Shown piece after piece: positions 55,189-61,062 of a stretch of 61,062 nucleotides of DNA (position 1 is the first letter of the stretch; each line of letters opens with the position of its first letter). Both the position numbers and the translations under genes were made by a program. This DNA is from Paracamarosporium sp. OC-R06-R3 (taxonomy: Eukaryota; Ascomycota; Dothideomycetes; Pleosporales; Didymosphaeriaceae): contig JACVRA010000503.1 in NCBI GenBank assembly GCA_019828545.1, positions 1-61,062 on the forward strand, read 5' to 3'. The notes beneath the pieces were generated by a model that saw only the letters and a program-made list of their open reading frames with translations, had not been told where the DNA came from and searched no databases.

Positions 55189-56841
55189 TCATCGCCGCAC
55201 GAATTTAACCGCTGCTGCTTCTGGATGGAGCAAATGCGTGCTGATGTTGAAATACTTATCATTGCGTAGTATCTCCAGCAACTTTCCTCTAGCGGCCGAA
55301 GGATTGTGCCCAGCAACGGCGACCTCGATGCGCCATTTCGACAATATCTGCGCAATCAAAGCCACGAACTCAACCTGACTAAACTTCTTTCCTGGACAGA
55401 CGCGTGTGCCAAAGATCCAGGGACAGTACATGACACCTTCTGGAATGACAAGCTCTTCTAATCCGGATGCAGACTGTGACACAAAGCGCTTCGGATTGAA
55501 AGTATCTGAGTCCGAACCCCAGCGCGACGAGAGGTGTCCTCCATAGAAGTGGCCACCTACGAAGGTACCAGGCTTTACGAGGACTGAGCTGTGACCATAC
55601 TCTGTCATGATAGGAAGCTCACTAGGCTCCGTGGGTGAACGAACGAGCATAGGCGCAGGGCTCGCCAGCCGCAGCGTCTCATACATGAGCGATAGGCAAC
55701 GTATCAATCTTGGATAGACCGTATCGTAATCATCTTTCCCCGAATCTCTAGCGTAATACCTCTGAAGCTCTTCATATATCCATTCCTGAGTGTCTGGATA
55801 TGCAGCCAGGTACGAAAGTGCAAACGTCATGCTCGAAGCAGTTGTCTCATAGCCAGCCAAGTTGAATACGAAGATATTGCCATATAGCTCAGATTCAGTT
55901 AGATAGGATGGTCGTCCGGTGCTTTTCTGCAATTGCTCTTTCTCTGCTTCGTTTGCCTTTACCATTGCCCCCAAAAGACTGGTTTTCTGCAATTTGTCCG
56001 AGCTTTCTTTGTTCGCTTGCATGTGCGCCAGTACCGACTCTTTCATGTACAGCCTTAATTCCGCTACTGAGACCTTTAATTTTCTGAGCTTATCAGGCAA
56101 TAGGAAGTCCGGTGCTTTCAAGCTATTGAAAATAATGGTAAGCATGATGTGTTTCAAGATGAATCCCAGGCTGTCCATCAATGATTCACGATGCCCGCGT
56201 GGTACGGTAGTCAAATCCATGTCTTGACCGAAACCGACGTTGGCCAGTACCTGCATAGCTATAACATCAAAGGTCGAGCGAATTCGGCCCAGCGACCTCT
56301 CATTTTCGCCTTGTAAATCAATCTCCTCGACTCTTGCGGCCGTCTCATTCCACACCTCGCGAAATGCATTCTCATTAAAAGCACTTGAAGTGATCTTGCG
56401 ATGCCTTTGCCATTCTGCGCCATTTGTAGAACTTACGTTCTGCCCGTAGAAAGCGAATAGCTGTGACTGAACAGAGGGCTGCGGCCAATTCTTGTGGTCC
56501 CCGTAAATCTTTTGAATAGCTGGTGGATAGCAGGTTGCGATTATGTTGCTAGCTGGAGAACATAGAACAAAGTTTTCCCCGAGGCGATTAGACGTACGGG
56601 CGCCGTCTTCAGTTGGCCATCCCATGTTCGTGTAAATGTACCAATTGCCTAGGCCGAAAGGCAGTTTTTCGACCCAAGCGAAGAGTGGACGAAGTGGCAT
56701 CCACCATGGTTCTTCGAAAGACACAGGTAAAATGATGATTGGTAGACCAAACGTACGTGCGATCTGATAGTTGGTAAAGAGCGCGTACGCACGATACAGT
56801 AGCCAAACTGTGAAAGGCACGGAGAAGAGATAGACGAGCAT
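55189..56841 (-). CDS. Cytochrome P450 monooxygenase
   Basis: Intronless 550-residue protein. N-terminal membrane anchor (LVYLFSVPFTVWLLYRAYAL), then the substrate-binding part. The I-helix oxygen-activation motif reads AGYETTASS, the K-helix ExxR is YETLRLASP, and the PERF-like box is FNPKRFV. The heme-binding loop is PWIFGTRVCPGKKFS, with the proximal Cys ligand and a Trp in place of the usual Phe of FxxGxRxCxG. All key residues are present. By class it is an ER-bound, reductase-dependent oxygenase; family number and substrate cannot be assigned. Regulator and P450 share orientation. A TATA box precedes it. Length is normal for fungal class II P450s. Confidence 0.95.
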   Translation of the reverse strand: MLVYLFSVPFTVWLLYRAYALFTNYQIARTFGLPIIILPVSFEEPWWMPLRPLFAWVEKLPFGLGNWYIYTNMGWPTEDGARTSNRLGENFVLCSPASNIIATCYPPAIQKIYGDHKNWPQPSVQSQLFAFYGQNVSSTNGAEWQRHRKITSSAFNENAFREVWNETAARVEEIDLQGENERSLGRIRSTFDVIAMQVLANVGFGQDMDLTTVPRGHRESLMDSLGFILKHIMLTIIFNSLKAPDFLLPDKLRKLKVSVAELRLYMKESVLAHMQANKESSDKLQKTSLLGAMVKANEAEKEQLQKSTGRPSYLTESELYGNIFVFNLAGYETTASSMTFALSYLAAYPDTQEWIYEELQRYYARDSGKDDYDTVYPRLIRCLSLMYETLRLASPAPMLVRSPTEPSELPIMTEYGHSSVLVKPGTFVGGHFYGGHLSSRWGSDSDTFNPKRFVSQSASGLEELVIPEGVMYCPWIFGTRVCPGKKFSQVEFVALIAQILSKWRIEVAVAGHNPSAARGKLLEILRNDKYFNISTHLLHPEAAAVKFVRR

Positions 56842-56898
56842 CCTGGATCGTGATACTTAAAGATGTAAATTGGACTTGGCTCGGGGGACTTTCTCACA

Positions 56899-56905
56899 TT
56901 ATATA
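56899..56905 (-). promoter_or_regulatory. TATA box of the P450 gene
   Basis: TATATAA on the minus strand, 58-64 bp upstream of the P450 ATG at 56841. Confidence 0.45.
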
Positions 56906-57791
56906 CTGTGTGGTGAGTGGTGGAGCGCCTGGAGCCTGCTTACTGCTGAGACGTGTCAGCTACGTTGGTTCGCACGCACCTGGGTAGCGCTTACTTTTTT
57001 TCGTGATAAACGGTCCTATAGCGAATGGATATCCCCAACCGGGCCATTTTGGACCGTCGGATAGCGTAGCATGACTCGCGTGTTAGTATGGACAACAACA
57101 AAATGTTTTTTTTAACTGTGGAAACGACGCTTGAACGGCCTCGACGATATTTAGTCTACAATACAGGGCCATGCGTGCGCCCTGTCAGCTCCTGTTTTTC
57201 TTAATTCCCACATCTGGCATTCAAAAACGCAAAGCCACCGCTCTCAACAAGTCCTTCCCTTTGTTCTTCCCTCGGCCGTGTGAGTTCGAGCGAAAGCATG
57301 ATAGAGAAATTTATTAGTATATGAGCTGTGACTTGCTTAATGAGTAAGGCTTCTACGTGATCGATCAATCCAGCTGCCATCTATACGTAGCGCTTGACTG
57401 CTCTTGGCAAAGATTGGGATATAGTGGCCTCAATTCAGCTCCCTTTCCAGCTCCAAGGAGACCACAAGCATTCGATCGACGGCCGATTTGCCCGAAGTCC
57501 AAGTAGCCTTCCATAGAATTTTTGTTCATTTAATGTTGCGTACTAGCAGACTCATCCTAGAGCAATTCGTTGTCTTCCCGACCAGCGTGAAGGTGAAGGT
57601 GAAGGTACAGTCATGTGAGCAGCTCGTTGTGTGACAACGCTTTGCCGTTTTACCCAGAGTAGTCAGCCACACTGAAGTAGAAGACACCTGGCTATCTGAT
57701 CACCATAGCAGCTATCGTTATTCAGCCTTGACTTGTTGTCTGGCACTCCTACTGTCTTGTAGAGTTAGTCATTCATCTGATTTCAAACCAT

Positions 57792-58057
57792 ATTGCGAAT
57801 CACCCCGGGGCAAAATTCACTGAGTTGAGATGCCTAAGAGAAACTGTTTAGTTGTAGGTCTTCTTGGCCTAGCAAACCCATCTCTCCGACCCTTCGCTAA
57901 TCTCTCCGAAATCTATGACGTATCGTCGATCTCGCATTGACCCCGGCGCAACATCTCTCCGCATTCTCCGCTTCCAAGCTTCTAAGAGCCGTTAGCGGGA
58001 GGCGTAATATATCACTAACTGCACAAGGTAATTGTTCAACCACTGAAGGCTGATTGT
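57792..58057 (+). repeat. Diverged direct repeat, copy B (beyond the P450)
   Basis: Homologous to 54328-54562 in the same orientation (see copy A). It lies about 950 bp upstream of the P450 start codon and contains an extra block around 57860-57908 with a duplicated CTCTCCGA motif. It shows no coding capacity. Origin is either a transposable-element relic or a duplicated promoter segment. Confidence 0.8.
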
Positions 58058-58250
58058 GCGATGGTAGCGCACATCATGGGAGCTTAGTTTGGCTGCAAGG
58101 CTGCGTCAAGTATGCTTTTTACATGCGTGCACTAGGACTGGCAGGGCTGTGCTTCGAAAATAATTGAGATGATGAACGAGATCTCATTTTTCCTAGCGAT
58201 CGTATACACGGAACCGGGGTGACTGAGGTGTGAATTAAACAAGATTGGGG

Positions 58251-58257
58251 TATAAAA
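58251..58257 (+). promoter_or_regulatory. TATA box of the DUF2306 gene
   Basis: TATAAAA, 159-165 bp upstream of the ATG at 58416, followed by a pyrimidine-rich leader. Confidence 0.55.
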
Positions 58258-58415
58258 CCGTGTAATCGCTACACAAATATGTCCGCATGCCTACAGTTTC
58301 CTTCAACAGTGTAGAAAAACCTACCTATTCACCCTGCACACAGCTGTAGTCTAACGCCTCTAGAAGTTTCATCAGTCCCATCCAGCAGCTTCTCATCACA
58401 TTGAGTTTCACCAGC

Positions 58416-59681
58416 ATGGTACAACCAACTCGTCCACCCAAAGATGGGTTCAATGCCTTCGCCCGCAAACTTTACAACCCCATTGGTTTCTCGAAAGCTT
58501 ACAACTTTATCCTATGGTTCATCTTCGCGGGCGCTCTCTTCGGCTGTACGCACCCCTCCATCTCCTCTCGCTGAACCCTGTTACCTCTAACACCACAGCA
58601 CAGTCACCCTAGCTCGATTCATGTACCTAAACTTCGGCGGCATATTCTGCCCTACCTCGGGCCGCAGCGGCGCCAACAGTGCTGCTCCTGGAGAATGCTA
58701 TTGGTACCGCAGCTTCTCCTGGTACAAAACGGGCATCATATTGCACTTAGCTGGCATACTCCCCGCCGCCATCCTTGTGGTGCTCCAGTTTACACCCGTG
58801 ATACGCCATAAGGCTATCATTGTTCACCGTGTAAGTGGCTGGCTTGCCATGCTGCTTTGGATCGTGAGCACAATTGGAGCCTTTATGATTGCAAGACGAG
58901 CGTTCAACGGAGGAATCGATACGCAAGCTTGGGTCGGGCTTGTGGGGCTCGGGAGCACGTTGTGCTTTGTGCTGGCTATATGGAATGTGAAGAGATTGCA
59001 GATTGAGCAGCATAGGGCATGGATGCTGAGGGGATGGTTCTACGTACGTGATACTTCGTCTGCTAGCTATAGATGACGGTGACTGACGTGAAATAGGCTG
59101 GATCAATCATCACTAACCGTATCATCCTCGTCGCGTCTGCCAACATTATTTCGGCTATTGGATCGTACTACACAGTGTGGCCTTGCGCTAAGATCGCTTA
59201 CACAATGCGTTCTGACAGGGCCACGCTCGCACTGTATCCAGAGTGCGCATCTTATATCAACGGAACAAGCCCTGACCAGCAAGCTGTTGTCCATGCAGAC
59301 TTTGGTGGTCCCGCTACAGAGATCGGTGCTGCCTTGAACATGTCTTTCGGAATGGCGCTCTGGGTAGCGTTGGCCCTTCACGCTATCGGCGTTGAAATTT
59401 ATGTGAGTGTGACAAAGCCATAAGGAAAAAACAGATTAGATGGCTAATAATATTGTCAGTTACATCTTACTCCAAAGGAGGCTGAGCGCTTGAGGAACAT
59501 CAGCTACCAACGTCAGCTCGAGGCCTGCGTGAAAACGCCTGGGTCTGCGGGATTGACTGCGGATCGGATAGGCGATTCTGATAAATGGATGCCACAGGTT
59601 AGGAAGGAAAGTCATGGAAGCACGCTCGCTGGTGATGTAGATGATCAAACACTCAAGTTTGAGCCACCGACATCTGGTTGA
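58416..59681 (+). CDS. DUF2306 multi-pass membrane protein
   Basis: Four exons (58416-58545, 58604-59043, 59097-59402, 59460-59681) encode 365 residues. Intron 1 must end at the second CACAG; using the first introduces a stop after four codons. Hydrophobic segments: FILWFIFAGALFGF, TGIILHLAGILPAAILVVLQ, VSGWLAMLLWIVSTIGAFMI, AWVGLVGLGSTLCFVLAIW and further ones in exon 3. The sequence HRAWMLRGWFYAGSIITNRI is the conserved His/Trp core of DUF2306 (YesJ-like) proteins, where histidines could bind heme or metal; that is inference. The C-terminal exon is hydrophilic. Function of the family is unknown. Confidence 0.87.
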
Positions 59682-59867
59682 CATCGGTTGGGTTTTATTG
59701 CATGGAACGGTGTTCATTTTATTGCATTCGATATCGCATTGTTGCATTATTCTACATAAGTTCTCATTTTGCAGGACGGTTCTCTTGAATCAAGACCTAC
59801 AATAATCGTTCATTCGTAGTTTTAGAGACGTTCATGAAGTTTGTGATGCTGTGCTGTCACGCGCGAA

Positions 59868-60888
59868 TCACCAGGGAAGCTGAAGGGGAGTGGGAAGCTT
59901 CTCCTTAGGTCCAAGAACTACATCCGCAGTGCCGATATCCCTGGCATACGAATTAGCGGGATTTTGCGTGTACACGCAAAGACGCTTACCTAGGTCCTCG
60001 AGGTGCCCAATATTGACCCGTTTTCGAAATGTCGAATGTGGATATCCATTCTACAAGCGATTTTGCAGCAACATCCGGCGTCACAGCTGCAATGTGATTA
60101 ATTTATGGCTGGTTCAGTGTTTTCCTGTGCGCGACCTACCTCCACCTTCATCCCAGAACTTGTCGAAACCCACACCACGGGTCATCTCTGTTCGCATGAA
60201 GCCTGGGTGCACTGCAGCAATGGCTACTCCCCTTTCCTTCAGATCAAGACTGAGTAGTTTTGCAGACATATTCAGTGCGGTCTTGCTGGCATGGTGTCTT
60301 CGCAGTGTGAGCTGTGTCGGTGTGGAATATAGGTAGGCATAACTTACCCGTAATTACCGCCACCCTCCTTTTCATGTCGCAAGGCTATGCTCCCACTCTC
60401 GGAAGAGACGAATATCACTTTCGAATTTGAATCCAGCAAAGATTCGGAGTCATTGGCTAGGGTGGTTACAAGGATGGTAGGACCGATGACACATGTGCGA
60501 TACATCTTCTCCTGGGCCTCAAAAGACGGTTCCTCGAGCGATTCAGTAGCGAAGTAACCCGCCGTAATGATCAGAGTGTCGATGTGATCAATAGATTTGC
60601 TGTGCAGGAAGTCGAGCAGCCTTTTGCCAGCATCCGGAGAAGCAATATCGATGCTAGGGATGTAGGTAAGATTCTTTTCTGTGAAGCAACGTGGTTAGTG
60701 TTCAACAAACGATAATGGGCAAAAGCGAAGCTCAAGGGTACAATTAAAGGATGAGAGTCCATACCACTAGATGGAGGGTTTGCTGTTCGTGCCGTCGCTA
60801 GGACGCGGTTGCTCGGATCTGATTTGTAGGTGTTTGCCAGGCTTGCGCCGAGACCACGGGTGGCGCCGACGATTAGAATGGTAGGCAT
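59868..60888 (-). CDS. Short-chain dehydrogenase/reductase-like protein with His at the catalytic Tyr position
   Basis: Five exons (60765-60888, 60348-60678, 60140-60297, 59990-60086, 59868-59940) encode 260 residues. The cofactor motif VGATRGLGASLA (GxxxGxG) starts at residue 8. Later, LIITAGYFATES corresponds to NNAG, and VSSESGSIALRH carries the active-site Ser. At the YxxxK position the protein reads HHASK: Lys is present, but the residue four before it is His, with a Tyr two residues further upstream (NYGHHASK). VHPGFMRTEMTRGVGF is the usual loop after it. The closest class is the CsgA/sniffer-like fungal SDR group. Catalysis is uncertain. Tail-to-tail with DUF2306 (186 bp). Confidence 0.88.
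59963..59980. repeat. 18-bp perfect palindrome inside an SDR intron
   Basis: TTTGCGTGTACACGCAAA occupies 18 of the 49 bases of intron 4 (59941-59989) of the SDR gene. It contains the palindromic core GTGTACAC. Confidence 0.8.
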
Positions 60889-61062
60889 CTTTGAGGGCAG
60901 TCTGGATTGAATGTTGAGAAGTTTCGATGTTGTTGTAGTAAGTTGTTCAGGGTGTTGATCTTAGGTATAAAAAGAGATGACGTAGGGGTGTTTGCGTGCT
61001 TGCAGATGCCAATGACATGCCCAGCTTATCGATACCGTGTCCGTGCGCGTGATGCGCGGATT
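60889..61062. other. Right edge; SDR promoter
   Basis: Upstream flank of the SDR gene. No other feature seen before the window ends. Confidence 0.4.

Larger units (their letters stand above)
56842..58415. promoter_or_regulatory. Divergent region upstream of the P450 and DUF2306 genes
   Basis: About 1.57 kb between divergent starts. Contains the P450 TATA box, a short GAAGGT repeat at about 57588-57605, repeat copy B, and the TATA box of the DUF2306 gene. No ORF of interest. Confidence 0.5.

Overview
The window is nuclear DNA of a filamentous ascomycete, probably a dothideomycete. It carries single-copy eukaryotic genes broken by short introns (about 45-90 bp, GT-AG, CTNAC-like branch sites), an intron-containing tRNA-Pro, Zn2Cys6 regulators, a PTH11-like receptor, MFS transporters, a cytochrome P450 and effector-like secreted proteins. 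The class is inferred from the gene families; no marker gene proves it. I resolved 30 protein-coding loci, one of them weak and one with an unresolved splice, plus one tRNA. Most exon junctions were worked out by hand and keep frame across every splice.

Left part (1-16 kb): the recombination ATPase Rdh54, two divergently transcribed secreted effector-like proteins, a SET protein, a CCCH zinc-finger protein, a PNS1/CTL choline-transporter-like membrane protein and mannitol-1-phosphate 5-dehydrogenase. These are followed by two neighbouring glycine-rich proteins that both start with the lipidation signal MGCxxSK.

Middle part (16-34 kb): a Zn2Cys6 regulator, tRNA-Pro(AGG), a Q/P-rich single-span membrane protein, a PTH11-like receptor with a GC-AG intron, a conserved-looking hypothetical, a nitrilase with a long disordered insert, the ER protein Cue1 and a membrane-anchored double-psi beta-barrel protein. 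Two gene-poor stretches lie here (22.0-24.4 and 31.1-34.4 kb).

Right part (34-61 kb): an MFS transporter and a maltose-type permease, each with a perfect hairpin in its promoter; Mss51; a single-span cysteine-rich surface protein; a class II aldolase-family protein; and a second sugar transporter. Then come a DUF1996 gene with a frame conflict facing an orphan promoter, a ferritin-like secreted protein, a Zn2Cys6 regulator and a P450 bracketed by a diverged direct repeat, a DUF2306 membrane protein and a short-chain dehydrogenase with His in place of the catalytic Tyr.

Most genes are independent housekeeping or accessory loci. The plausible functional groupings are polyol/sugar metabolism (mannitol dehydrogenase and two sugar permeases, not contiguous) and the regulator plus P450 pair at 52.7-56.8 kb. 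No convincing transposon ORF, CRISPR array, rRNA or secondary-metabolite backbone gene was seen.
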